Part shown: positions 1 to 11,287 of the stretch, one piece after another
Position numbering within the stretch: the stretch's first letter is position 1
Layout of the letters: the number at the start of each line of letters is the position of its first letter
Source of the DNA: Epiperipatus broadwayi
Lineage: Eukaryota > Onychophora > Udeonychophora > Euonychophora > Peripatidae
Direction: 5' to 3'
Length of the DNA: 64,000 nucleotides
Assembly: GCA_028023455.1 (NCBI GenBank)
Contig: JAQFVV010012573.1
Span: 868,001 to 932,000, forward strand
Notes under the pieces: model-generated
What the model saw: the letters and a program-made list of their open reading frames with translations, nothing else
What the model was told of the DNA's origin: nothing
Database searches by the model: none
Made by a program: the position numbers and the translations under genes

Positions 1-992
1 ATTTTTCTTTATTTTAAAAGATTAAAATATTAAAATAAACCTTATATTATGTAAATATTAAATCATATATTGTATCTAAATAAATACTAATTTATATTAT
101 TTCTTAACTAAGACAATTAATAAAAAAAATAAAAAATAATAAATTAAACTACTGCAAAGTTCTTGATTTTCTTGATTGCTGTTAACATTGAGGGAGAGAA
201 CAGTTTCATTGACTATTTAAGTTCATTAAGAGAGATTTTTTCACCCCCCCCTATTCTGCTGTATGTCACACTACTCCAAACTCCATTTAGCACAAGCAAA
301 ATATATTAGATAAAATTCATTGGAAATTTTGCCAATCTTTTAGGATAAGAGTACTTACAAAATAAAGTTCATTCTGAATATCAAAGATGACAAAAATTTC
401 ACAAACAGCTCACAATAAAATTAATTGTTTCATAAGATAATTTTTACATTTAAAAATTTATTCATTTATCCAGATTTTAATAAATTATAGAAGAATAATT
501 CATTTAAAAACATTATAGATTATATTTCCTTTTGAGATAACTATCAAATTTTTATATAAAAGTATTATATATTATTTTTAGCTTTTCAACAAATAATTAT
601 TTTAATTCAAAATTGTTTTTCACATATGCACATTCAATTTATAAGGACTTTTAATACATAGCTCTTTTACTTTTAAAGTTTTTTTCCACATGCACATATT
701 AAATTATTAATCACTTGCAAGATTTTCATAATTTTTATCATTTAATCAATATCTACCTTAGAATTATTAAGCATTTTAAAACAATATTTATAGTCAACCT
801 CTTGTTTAGAATAATAAAAAAATCTTCTTATATTAATTTAGAAGCATTTTATCTTCACTTGCACAGCCTTTGTAAAATATTTAAATATTCATTCATACTC
901 TTTAAAAATTAGCAGATATATTATAAATGACACATTTGCAAATAACAGGTAAATAAGCAATTATTTTTTCTAGTGCCATTTTTACAATTATA
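1..992. other. AT-rich non-coding DNA
   Basis: No gene or repeat family is recognisable here. Open frames such as 715-912 are short, dominated by Ile, Phe, Lys and Asn, and have the base composition of the surrounding DNA. A run of C lies near 243-250. Confidence 0.6.
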
Positions 993-1446
993 TTACATTC
1001 AAATATCAGCCTTTCAAGCTAATTGAGCACGTGCCTTTTGAGAGTGTTAAATAAATGAATACTTTCCTCTTCAATCCAAGATATAGTATTTATGCAGGAA
1101 TAAAATGGATCCTCTTATTCCTATGACTCAAACTCTTTTACATGAGTAAATCTGAAGTACTGTTGAGGAGAGCGTGAGTAGAATTCTCACTTTAAATTAC
1201 TATTTACGATGTCATTCAGTCAAAAAATATCGTAAATAGTAATTTAAAGTGAGAATTCTACTCACGCTCTCCTCAACAGTACTTCATATTTGCTCATATA
1301 AAAGAATTTGAGTCATAGGAATAAGAGGATCCTTTTTATTCCTGCATAAATACTATATCTTGGATTGAAGAAGAAAGTATTCATTTATTTAACACTCTCA
1401 AAAGACACGTGCTCAATTAGCTTGAAAGGCTGATATTTGAATGTAA
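993..1446. repeat. Fold-back element, family FB-A (long form)
   Basis: Two arms of about 215 bases, 993-1210 and 1229-1446, are near-perfect reverse complements around an 18-base loop. The ends read TTACATTCAAATATCAGCC and its complement. The arms contain no open frame. A shortened relative sharing the same ends and the block CTCAAAAGAC lies at 3384-3490, so this is a repeat family and not a chance palindrome. I see no convincing target-site duplication. It is best read as a non-autonomous fold-back DNA element or MITE; superfamily unknown. Confidence 0.8.
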
Positions 1447-2200
1447 AATAACAGGTAGTAAAATAATAAATATAAAGTTCATTCTCTCACCTTGGTTAGT
1501 TCGCACACATTCTTTTTTTAAGTGGAAGGTAAATTTGAAAATAGTTTTTAATGATTCTTCCTAAGTAAAAATGGGTATAACAGTCCCATAACAGTCTATA
1601 CTTTTGAGGATGAATCATTAACATAAAAGAAAGTTGTCCTTTCATCACAATCATACAAATATATTTAAAAATAAATTTTTTATGACTCCTAAATGTGATT
1701 TTCTCTTCTGTATAGTAGTATCTTTAGCATCATCTGCATGCATATTTAATCTTCTCTTAATATATTAATATGTGCAAAATCTTCCTTTGATTAGTAAATT
1801 TATATTTTTAGGTGTGTGTGCATATGCAAGTATATAATGTTTTAATTATATTATTCTTTATTAAGTATTTTATTAAAAGTTTACCTAAACAAACTTATAA
1901 ATTTCTTTATTATAATATTCTTGAATATCATGTTTTTTAATTAGAAGTGCTTTAAAATAAATTGTTTGTTTGTTAGTTATTGTTTTGTTGAATCTCTTTT
2001 ATAATTATGCCACTAATAGATAGTCTATAGTAAATGTAAGCCCTAGGAAAAATGTATAGTTTATCTTTCTATACATAAATAAAAGAGCTAGATAAGAATT
2101 AATCAAACACTAAATTGTTTACCTGTCATCTAAGCATGCTAATTATAATTTGTGATTAGCTGGCACCTGGAGTTTTACCTTGAAATAAATAAAAATGCTT
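1447..2200. other. AT-rich non-coding DNA
   Basis: Nothing is recognisable. There is a short TG-rich patch near 1810-1830. All frames are closed at short intervals. Confidence 0.5.
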
Positions 2201-2212
2201 TGCTTGGCACAG

Positions 2213-2384
2213 GTTTGAATTTAGCAATGGAGAAGTTATAAAGCCTGGAAATGTGCCACGTTATACTTTGTATAGTCTTGGTCTGATTATAGTTGCTGTT
2301 GGTCTTATCAACCGTCTGCATTTGACTTTTCTGCTTGGAGGGCTGGTGTGCTGTGATAATAAAAGTGCTGCTGGAGTAGATTGA
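2213..2384 (+). CDS. Possible short exon or ORF fragment, unknown product
   Basis: A frame open from about 2196 to the TGA at 2382-2384 follows a possible acceptor (...GGCACAG at 2206-2212) and is clearly richer in G and C than its flanks. The predicted peptide has a polar start (FSNGEVIKPGNVPRY), then a strongly hydrophobic stretch (LGLIIVAVGLI and LTFLLGGLVCC) that could be one or two membrane segments, then DNKSAAGVD and stop. No family is recognised. A competing 61-codon frame lies on the minus strand (2261-2446), so the strand is uncertain. It could equally be a fragment of an old mobile element. Confidence 0.22.
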
Positions 2385-2449
2385 GATTTAATATTTTTTT
2401 TTATTTTATTTATATAATCATAGTGATCTTCTCCGACCCGGTTCAATAT

Positions 2450-3120
2450 ATATATATATACACTTGGTATTACAATATTTTTTTAGTTAATAAACATATT
2501 ATTTGTATTACATTTTCATATGTGCATAAATTGATTAAAATCTGGTATTATATTATTTTGATTTTACCAATATTATTATTAAAATAAGTATTTGAAAACA
2601 AATTATATCAAAAATAATATTAATTTTGTTAGAAAGAAAAGACCCCCTAAACAAAGATTTTTTATCTGTGTCATAGATTCTGCTGGGTATTTGAAAGATT
2701 CCCATATTCATTAAAAAACTATTATTAATAATGATTTATATATAGTAACTTCTATATATTAATCTTTTTGCAATTTGATCTAGATTAATTTTAAAACATT
2801 AAAAATGTTTTAACTTAATATCCCAAAATATACAATTTATGAATAAATTTAAACTTAATAAATTTAAAAATATTGAAATTCTTTATACTTTAATGTTTTT
2901 GATAATTATCATATTTTATTAGTTTATTGTTTTTTTATCATATGTTGGTTGGGAAACATTTAAGTTATTTTTTATGATGTTTTAATAAGATATTGTAAAA
3001 ATTGCATCTTCAGATGTATAAAAAATTTGATATGGTATATTATTCAGTAATGATTAAAAATTTTTTTTATTAACTGTTATTTTAAAAAATCTTTATTTAG
3101 CTTTACTCTAATCTAGTTTA
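2450..3120. other. AT-rich non-coding DNA
   Basis: No gene, RNA or repeat family is recognised. A short TA run lies at 2447-2460. Confidence 0.5.
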
Positions 3121-3191
3121 TACATACACTCACACACATACGCGCACACACACACACACTCTCTCTCTCACACACACACACATATATATAT
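3121..3191. repeat. Compound microsatellite (CA, CT, TA)
   Basis: A run of CA dinucleotides interrupted by CTCTCTCTC and ending in TATATATA. It is a simple repeat with no coding potential. Confidence 0.9.
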
Positions 3192-3383
3192 GAATTTATA
3201 CAGTTTCTATATTATAAAAGATTTTGCTGTCAATTTTTAAACAAAAAAACTATGATAACAAAGGGAAAACTATTATAAACTTTGTGATAATTTGATGTTA
3301 TAAACTTCATCTAAAATATTTATTTATTCTAAAATTTTATAATGATTGCTTGATTTTTATATGACGCTATGTGTACAATTGTA

Positions 3384-3490
3384 TTACATTCAAAGATCAA
3401 CCTTTCAAGCTAATTGTGCATGCGTCTTTTGAGAGTGTTAACTCTCAAAAGACGCATGCACAATTAGCTCGAAAGGCTGATCTTTGAATG
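3384..3490. repeat. Fold-back element, family FB-A (short form)
   Basis: An almost loopless palindrome centred on GTTAAC near 3438. The arms carry the same terminal sequence (TTACATTCAAAGATC) and the same CAAGCTAATTG and TTTTGAGAGTG blocks as the element at 993-1446, but the internal sequence is missing. This looks like an internally deleted derivative. Confidence 0.8.
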
Positions 3491-3966
3491 ATTGCTTGAG
3501 TTATATGTGTTTGTCAATGGAGCATATAGATTTCTGTTAATTACCATTTTATTAAACCATATAGTACATTGATTCTTAACCTATAGTAACTGTACCATTG
3601 ATGGTACATAATGGACTCACAGGTGATATATGAAAAATAAACTGTTTTTGAAAAATTATCAAATGATGTAAAACTGACACAAATATTTTTATTTGCCTAT
3701 CTATTTTTTTTATTCTGATGCCAATTTTTTTTTTAATAAAGGATAATGATATTTTGGGTGGGAAATGGAACCCAAAAGTTTAAGGGCTGCTTATATAATA
3801 TGTCTAAGTATTTTGGTCTTTTGTTCTACTGAAGTTAGATCTGGATTAATATCTAGGACTTTGGTAGTTTAATCGAGAAGAATATTCTCATAACTACTCC
3901 AATGATAGCATGATATTGTGATAAAAAGTATAGTCTAATTAAGAATGTCAGAAACATTTAATAAAA

Positions 3967-3979
3967 ATCAAGCATGTAG

Positions 3980-4060
<81 letters not shown>

Positions 4061-4314
4061 CAAAACTACCCCAAATCCAAAATTAAACCAGACCAGCATA
4101 AAAATAATATTAAAACACAACCTAAGGTTTCACTGCTACAAGCAGACTTTTCAAGTGTAAAGAACTACAAAACTAATTCTTTACACTTGAAAAGTCTGCT
4201 TGTAGCAGTGAAACCTTAGGTTGTGTTTTAATATTATTTTTATGCTGGTCTGGTTTAATTTTGGATTTTGGGTAGTTTTGATTTTATATTGACTAGTTTA
4301 GCTTTATGCTTGTA
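3967..4314. repeat. Fold-back element with TA microsatellite in the left arm
   Basis: The inner arms 4053-4164 and 4175-4287 are close to perfect reverse complements around a loop of about 10 bases. Homology resumes outside the microsatellite: CAAGCATGTAGCT at 3969 is the complement of AGCTTTATGCTTG near 4300-4313. The left arm holds a TA run (about 3980-4054) that the right arm lacks, so the microsatellite expanded inside one arm after the palindrome formed. The TYIYI-rich open frame at 3945-4160 is an artefact of this repeat. Confidence 0.8.
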
Positions 4315-4770
4315 ATATATATATATATATGAAATAATTTTATGGGCTAGAAAATAGGCACATAGAGATTAAAAGGTAAAGCCATTTTGGTTTAATGTAA
4401 AAATTCTATTGATCAAATAATTTATAAAATAGTGAATTAGCTAAGTAGGTGAATTGATACGTGCATGGATGTAGAAATTTGTTACTTTAAATAAAATTTA
4501 TATGAATAATTCTATATTTTTGGTTTAGTGTAATTACAAAAATAAATTGGTTTTAGATTTAACAAAAGATATTTTGATTTTCAATCTAAAAAAAAATATT
4601 AAAAAATAACTGATTAGATAGATAATTTTTAAATAGAGAATAATGTTAGTTATGTGGAAAATTCTAAATATTTTATTGTTTTTATAATAGGAAATTTATA
4701 CCTGCTAAAGATAATATAAGTATATATAAAATTGGTTTAACACACTCTCTTAATCTTTTTTATACTCTTA
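4315..4770. other. AT-rich non-coding DNA
   Basis: Nothing is recognisable apart from a short TA run at 4314-4330. Confidence 0.5.
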
Positions 4771-4772
4771 AT

Positions 4773-5640
4773 ACCAATAAGCCAATAAGCTAATGCACAT
4801 GACTCACTTTTTCAAACACAAGATAAAGTCTTTGGGAAAAGATAGAATAAATCCATCTATCTTTTCAACCCAAACGTATATGTATGAGAAAATCTTAAGT
4901 GTTTGAAAATGAGAGCATGAAGTTGTTAATTGATCACTTTAAATTACTTTTTTACTAAGTGAATAAATGATGCCTGTGAAATTTCTAGAATTTACGATAT
5001 GTCATTCTTATTAAATTAAACATATGTAAACAAGACATTTATTTTATATAATGCAATGTTTTTATAAGCTGTAATACCAATAAGCCAATAAGCTAATGCA
5101 TATGCGCTTTCTAGTTGTCATTATATAAATGAGTACTCCCACTTTTTCAAACACAAAATAAAATCTTTGGGAAAAGATAGAATGAATCCATCTATCTTTT
5201 CAACCCAAATGTATATGTATGGGCAAATCTTAAGTGTTTGAAAATGAGAGCGTGAAGTGGTATTACAGTTTATAAAAACATTGTGCTATATAAAATAAAT
5301 GTCTTGTTTACATACATTTAATTTAATAAGAATGACATATCATAAATTCTAAAAATTTCACAGGCATCAGTCATTCACGTAGTAAAAAAGTATTTTAAAG
5401 TGATCAATTAACAACTTCATGCTCTCATTTTCAAACACTTAAGATTTTCCCATACATATATGTTTGGGTCAAAAAGATAGATGGATTCATTCTATATTTT
5501 TCCCAAAGACTTTATCTTGTGTTTGAAAAAGTGATAGTATTCATTTATATAGTGACAACTAGAAAGCGCATGTGCATTAGCTTATTGGCTATTGGTATTA
5601 CAGTTTATAAAAACATCATGCTATATAAAATAAATGTCTT
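4773..5640. repeat. Large compound fold-back element
   Basis: A left arm (about 4775-5062) is reverse-complementary to a right arm (about 5255-5600). Between them lies a second, partial copy of the left arm in direct orientation (about 5073-5255). Shared landmarks are CCAATAAGCTAATGCA, CCATCTATCTTTTC and AAGTGTTTGAAAATGAGAGC. The motif GGTATTACAGTTTATAAAAAC occurs at about 5258 and again at about 5593 at the outer right end. There is no coding capacity. The layout suggests a fold-back element rearranged by a tandem duplication or a nested insertion of its own kind. Confidence 0.75.
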
Positions 5641-6640
5641 ATATTCTTAACTTATTTATAGAGCTCAATTTGTCACATTAATTACTGTAGCAGAAAAATC
5701 AGTGACATTTATGTGTGATATAATTTTTAAAACAGGCAAAACTCTAGTGCCACTCAGTGCCAGCCAGAGTAATAACAGTTATGTGCAAGCATAAGAAATG
5801 GTGATCATGTGATGTTTAGTGGTTCAAGATCATTTTTACCAATAATAGTATGACTTCAAATGATAATAATGTCTAAATAATGTAATATATAAAAATCTTT
5901 CAAGTTCCATTACTATTTTATAAGGTGTCTCATAAATGCGTATTTTTATTTGAAGTGATGACAATTATGAAGCAATCAAGTATTTTCATAAAATGTTTAA
6001 AAAGTTAAATAAATCAACTCTCCAAAAATCTTCTAACAATTGCCAAATGATGATTAATAAATTTTTATAAATTGAAATCCTTAAATCAGTTTTTTATTTC
6101 TCACTTAACAAAAGTATTCCACGAAATATCCACGATATAAATTTTGCAATGTTATTATAAAATAATCTATAAAACTAGTATTTCCAAAAGCTAAGATAAA
6201 TGCATATTTCAGGTTATTATAGAGCATCCTTAAATGAAATGTTTGTTATTGTCTATGTTCAATAGGGATTTATGCATTATTTCCATATAATAAATTTAGC
6301 AGAATATTTTTTTCTATATAAAAATAATTTTGTTGAAGTACTTATATCAATGTGAAATATATTTTTTAATTTGGATAGTAATATATCAACATTTAAATCT
6401 GCTTTAACGTTTTCCTTGTCAAATATTCCAATTTGATGAGTGAGGTAAAACTGTAAACTTGGTCAATTACAGAATCAGCAGTAAAAATATATTCATCTTT
6501 TAATGTTATATTCATTTTAGTTTTGTTTGTAAAAAGTATATTAATAATTTGTCAGATTATGAAAGTGAATAAAAGTTTTTCAAAAATAAATTTCTATTTA
6601 TAATTATAAAAACATTTCATAGTGGTGGAAGACCTAAAAA
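5641..6640. other. Non-coding DNA with one end of fold-back family FB-C
   Basis: The segment 5735-5825 carries the end sequence of the family found at 7752-8600: a GGCAAAACTCTAGTGCCACTC block and a GCAAGCATAAGAAATGG block. The rest is AT-rich with no recognisable feature. Confidence 0.55.
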
Positions 6641-6659
6641 GAAAGTTCATAACAAATTA

Positions 6660-7483
6660 GAAAGTGCTACGGGTGTCGTTGATTTCTTTCTCAATTTACG
6701 TTCATGTAAAAGTAAAGAAATTTTTATTAATATCTTACTATTTTTCTAAAATAATTATATTTTCAGCATATTTTATCAAAATAATTTATAATATGTAAAA
6801 AAATACCAACAAAATACTCTAAAACATTTATTTTTGTTTGAAAATTAAATAAAAAGCTTGGGGTGATGAAAATTGTTGACAAATGTCAAAATTGTTGTTA
6901 GTGCTGATTTCTTTTTCAATTTACATTTGTGTAAAAGTAAAAAACTTTTTTACTAAATTCTTACTATTTTTTTAAAATAATTATATTTTCAGCATATTTT
7001 ATCAAAATAATTTATAATATGTAAAAAAAAATACTGAAAAACACTCTAAAACAGAGGTCTCCAACCTTTTTGCACTTAAGAGTACATTCTATAATATCTG
7101 CCAGGTGGTGGGCACCATTTATTTTTTCAATGTTAATTTATAGTTGGATATTGTTAATAATACATATAATGTACAAAAAAATATTTATTTCAAAAATAAA
7201 ATTTTAACATATAATTAACGTTTATATTTTTACGCTGTATTGCCCTACAATTTGATTACAATATAATACAATAATTTATAAGAAATTTTAAACATTAAAT
7301 TTATTTGTAGCAGATAAATAATTTTTTATCATGTTCAGATAGCAGCGGGCACACATAAAATCGTCTGCGGGCACCATGGTGCCCGTGGGCATATGGTTGG
7401 GGACCCCTGCTCTAAAACATTCATTTTCATTTTGAAAATCAAAACAATGAAGTTGGAGTGGTGAAAAATATTGACAGGCATTC
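6660..7483 (+). repeat. Two-unit tandem repeat, period about 225 bp, second unit split by a hAT MITE
   Basis: Unit 1 (about 6660-6884) and unit 2 (about 6885-7051, continuing at 7418-7483) share long stretches, for example TATATTTTCAGCATATTTTA and GATTTCTTTCTCAATTTAC. The second unit is interrupted by the element at 7052-7409. The equivalent site in unit 1 is uninterrupted (ACTCTAAAACATT), so it serves as an internal empty site. Confidence 0.85.
7052..7409. mobile_element. hAT-type MITE, 358 bp, with perfect 8-bp target duplication
   Basis: The ends are short imperfect inverted repeats: CAGAGGTCTCCAACC at the left and GGTTGGGGACCCCTG at the right. It is flanked on both sides by CTCTAAAA (7044-7051 and 7410-7417), an 8-bp target duplication typical of the hAT superfamily, as are CAGRGGT-type ends. 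The right subterminal part is unusually GC-rich for this window and contains the palindrome GGGCACCATGGTGCCC. There is no transposase; the frame at 7288-7512 crosses the element end and is not a gene. It is non-autonomous and would depend on a hAT transposase encoded elsewhere. Confidence 0.92.
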
Positions 7484-7751
7484 ATATTTTTTTTGAAATG
7501 AGAACCAACCAATCAGCATCTAGGAAAGCCTGCCTCCCATTGTTGTAGCTTCTAGAATCAATATTATTGATTTTTTACTTGTAAAATAATTATAGAGAGC
7601 ATAGCATCTTACGGTACTTTTTAAGCTTTAAAATAAGCATAAAACACTATGGTAACATAAAACTGATGGATTTTGAGCAACTTGAAGACATGACTGCATC
7701 CACACATTTTTTCTATGGAAACATAATAGCTAAGTATCTAGTTATTTTTAG

Positions 7752-8600
7752 TTGTTATATTAGGCAAAACTCTCCATACAATAGTGTTACTCAGTGCAAG
7801 CCAGAGTAATCAATGGATGCCAGAAGGCTTGGGCATAAAATCCCTTTCTAGTGCATATTCATTCAATATCCTGAGACTAGTTTCTAGATTGTGGTTTTCA
7901 TCAGTGAGGAGGCTTGAATCTGAGAGCACTGCACCTAGATCTTAGGATCTAATGCAACCTTCCAGCAGCCACCTTTTATCTCTACTAAAGTGAAAACACA
8001 ATATTTTCAATCCAAGCTCATTAGCTTATATAGTCATATAGGTCTGAACTCAGTTTAGTCCCCATATATTTTGGTGTCTTTGGTTCTTTAATAACTATAG
8101 CCACCACTATCCTATTAGATAGGATTGATATTAAACCACTAAACATCATATGACCTCCATTTCTTATGGTTGCTCATAATTGTTATTAAAACAGGCAAAA
8201 TAGTAGTGCCACTCAGTGTAAGCCAGAATAGTCAATGGATGACAGAAGGCTTGTGAATAAAATCCCTATTTAGTGCCTACTCATTCAATACCCCCAGACT
8301 AGTTTTTAGCTTGTGGCTTTTGTCAGTGATGAGTCTTGGATCTGAGAGCACTGCACATCAATCTTAGAATCTAGTGCTTTCAGATCCAAAGCTCCTCACT
8401 GACAAAATCCACAAGATAGAAACTAGTCTGGGGATATTGAAAGAGTAGGCAATAGATAGGGATTTTATGCACAAGCCTTCTGGCATCCATTGATTACTCT
8501 AGTTTGCACGAGTGGCACTATTGTATGGAGAGTTTTATCTGTTTTAATAACAGTTATGAGCAAGCATAAGAAATAGTAATCATGTGATGCTTAGTACCTT
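7752..8600. repeat. Complex fold-back element family FB-C
   Basis: Three related blocks occur: 7752-7930 (direct), 8105-8330 (direct, with its own end at 8110-8190) and 8380-8600 (reverse complement). Shared landmarks are CAGAAGGCTTG, ATAAAATCCCT, AGACTAGTTT and GAGAGCACTGCAC. Each outer end carries ACAGTTATG-GCAAGCATAAGAAAT followed by ATCATGTGATG, as at 5771-5822. The pattern is that of a fold-back element of which one copy inserted into or next to another. No open frame of interest. Confidence 0.75.
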
Positions 8601-8673
8601 AATTGTTATTATGTTTTTAAGTCAGTATTAACTTTAATCATGTTCTAAGATTTTATAAAAGTTTTAGTATTAT

Positions 8674-8846
8674 CACAAATGCTTTTTTTTTCATGTGTCA
8701 TAGCATCAGCTGGGAAGCAAACCCACTAACCCAGGACAACTGCTTCGTTCGTGGTCGAGTGGTCAGCACAGCTGCCTTACAAGCAGTTGTCCCGGATTAG
8801 CAGGTTTGCTTCCCAGCTGATGCTATGACACATGAAAAAAAAGCAT
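8674..8846. mobile_element. tRNA-derived SINE in inverted fold-back form, with target-site duplication
   Basis: The right half (8755-8830) holds a Pol III box A match (TGGTCGAGTGG), a box B-like sequence (GGTTTGCTTCC) and the tail CTGATGCTATGACAC followed by A8. The left half (8680-8745) is the reverse complement of this tail and box B region, so the unit folds into a hairpin with box A in the loop. It is flanked by direct copies of TTTTAGTATTAT (8662-8673 and 8847-8858), a 12-bp duplication fitting insertion by target-primed reverse transcription. It belongs to the same family as the copy at 24404. Confidence 0.82.
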
Positions 8847-8859
8847 TTTTAGTATTATG

Positions 8860-10000
8860 TTTAGAAAATATTTTATTACAAAAAAATATTGTACATCAAA
8901 TTTGGAATGGATATTAAAGAAAGAATAGACTCTACGTGCTTTCAATATAAATTGAAGAAGTAAAATGAATATAATCAATTATGGTGATCTGAGATAGAAA
9001 AATGGCTGCTAGTGTAATTTAAAATTTATTTACAAATGTTTTTATCTTTTTGAACATGATCATGTATTACATTCACAAATGGAAAATGCTTACTGAAGCA
9101 TTTTTTTGGGTAGCATATAATTGAAACCATCTTTGATATAGTGCAGTTTGTGGCTTCAATGATTTTTTATAGGTAGTGCAACAATGTAGCACCCTAATAA
9201 TTTTTAAAACATTACTTTTTAGTCATAGTAAATATTTTTTGAATCACATTTGTATGTGCATTAGATTCCATAAATGGTTTTAAAAGTATACTAATAAAAT
9301 CAAGTAGATTGCATGATATAAATATGAATGTATAGTATAGAAATAATTTTAATTGTATCTGTAGTTATATTCTATTTTAACTAATTAATAAAAAAATTTA
9401 ATAAGAAAAAAATAATAAATTCAACAATTTATCCTGCCCCCCCCCCCCATACACACACATAAAATAAACATTGATACAAGGCAGTAAAGCTGACATGATC
9501 TTTCCAAGTATTAAAACAGTTTAATACAAGACAGCTTGTTGCTAATCTGATAGCTATTCTTTATGGCTTATACTTGAAATTTCTTAATATGTATTAATGT
9601 TTTTTTTTTTTTGGGAAAATATCCACACAAAAACATTTATTTTACATATGTATAACAGAAGGATCTCATGGTATAACAACAATGCTTCCACTTAAAATTT
9701 TTTATTAGGTTTTAATCAAGCTTTGGATTTTTTTTTCAAATAGCTGGCTTATAGTAACCCTCTATGAGACATTTTTAAGAGAGATTTTTGCATTGAAATG
9801 GGCTATTTAAGGGCGATTTACCTACATATATAAAGAAAGAAAGGCATCAGTTGATAAATAGCTTGAATGGAATGTATGCAGGTAACTACTGCACTGCTTA
9901 TGATTTTTGTTCAAATTAATAATAATTTAAACTAATCTGTAATAATTAAACACAAGAAATAAAGTAAAAATAAAATAATATTTATTCATTAAAACAAACA
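8860..10000. other. AT-rich non-coding DNA
   Basis: No gene is recognised. A poly-C run at 9436-9448 is followed by a short CA repeat, and homopolymer T runs lie at about 9600 and 9729. Confidence 0.5.
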
Positions 10001-10420
10001 AAATCTGTATGATACTAAACCGTCAATTCAGACAGCCATTTTTTTTCATACAAAAAATCAATTCACTGTGAACAACATTTAATATTCACATTAAATTGAT
10101 TAGTTTATTATTATTTTTTGAATGTACCATACAGCAATCAAAGCTTTTATTTCCAAAGAAATGTCTGAATCAATGGATTAGGCGTCAACGCATTGAGAAC
10201 TCCTTAGTCTATTTGCTTTGTATTAACGCAATGGATAGCGAGCAGTGAACGTCGCTTATCAAAATACTTGGCACTTGGAGTATTAATAATATCTTAAATC
10301 TCAATTAAGCGGCATTGAAAGATCACTTGATGTGAACATCTTTGTTAAACGATACTTGAAAATGTAACCAACGTTATCAATTAACGTCATTTAATAAACC
10401 CATGGAGACAATTTGACAAG
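10001..10420. other. Unique, less AT-rich non-coding segment
   Basis: This stretch is less repetitive and somewhat more GC-rich than its surroundings, with no long open frame, no repeat copy elsewhere in the window and no terminal inverted repeats. A short hairpin (TCAATTCACTGTGAA and a loose partner at 10090-10105) is visible. It could be regulatory or conserved non-coding DNA, but the sequence alone does not show that. Confidence 0.25.
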
Positions 10421-11280
10421 AAGTCATTAGATTTAATTAATACTCTATTTGCTTATTTGAAACATGATTCTTACTATCGAATACAAATATAAACATAATG
10501 TAAATTCAAAATAGTTTTTTAATTTCATTTAACTAAATTAATATTGTTGTTCATTTATTATTAATCCGAGTTCTTTGAAAATTATGGTTGCTAATTTTTA
10601 ATAATCCTACTAATAAGTTAATTATTATGTGGAGACATGATTAATTTAAGCGATCAAAATGATATTTAGCAAAATTAAAAATATTATTACTAAAGAACAT
10701 TGCTTGAATAGACTGCAATAAAATGTTTTATTATATGAGATTAATAATAATTTAAAATTTACTATTGTAATAAAATAAAGAATTGTTTTTAAACTCACGC
10801 GCACACACACTTTAATCAGAAACTTGAAGAATTATTTATGTATACATATATTAATGGATTCACATAAATGATTAAGCTTTGTTAATTTGGTCAGCAAATG
10901 ATTAATGTCCAAATATCGATTTTAAGTAAACCATTCAAAAATTGTCGGCTATTCTCTGAATAATTATCCAATAAAAAAAAAAAAGAATTTTAAAATTGAA
11001 TTATCCAATTGTTTATTTAATTTATAACAGATTACTAATGCACATTTCGATTATAGCTTTTATTCTGTAACATCTGATTTATAAGCTAGATATTATAAAA
11101 TTAATATATATATTCTGCAGTGAATTGATAATCGTTGGTAATGGTAATAATGATGATATATATATATACAGACACATATTCACACAATATATTCCTATTA
11201 CTATATAAATGTAAAAATTTGTTTGATTGTTTGTGTTACTTTATGACTTAACAAATATTGCACAATGTTAATGAATCTTA
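10421..11280. other. AT-rich non-coding DNA
   Basis: Nothing is recognisable; a short A run lies at 10975-10984 and a TA run near 11158. Confidence 0.5.
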
Positions 11281-11287
11281 CATGATT

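Noticed and set aside
7288-7512. 74-codon minus ORF
   Set aside because: It spans the right end of the hAT MITE and unrelated flanking repeat sequence, so it cannot be a conserved gene.
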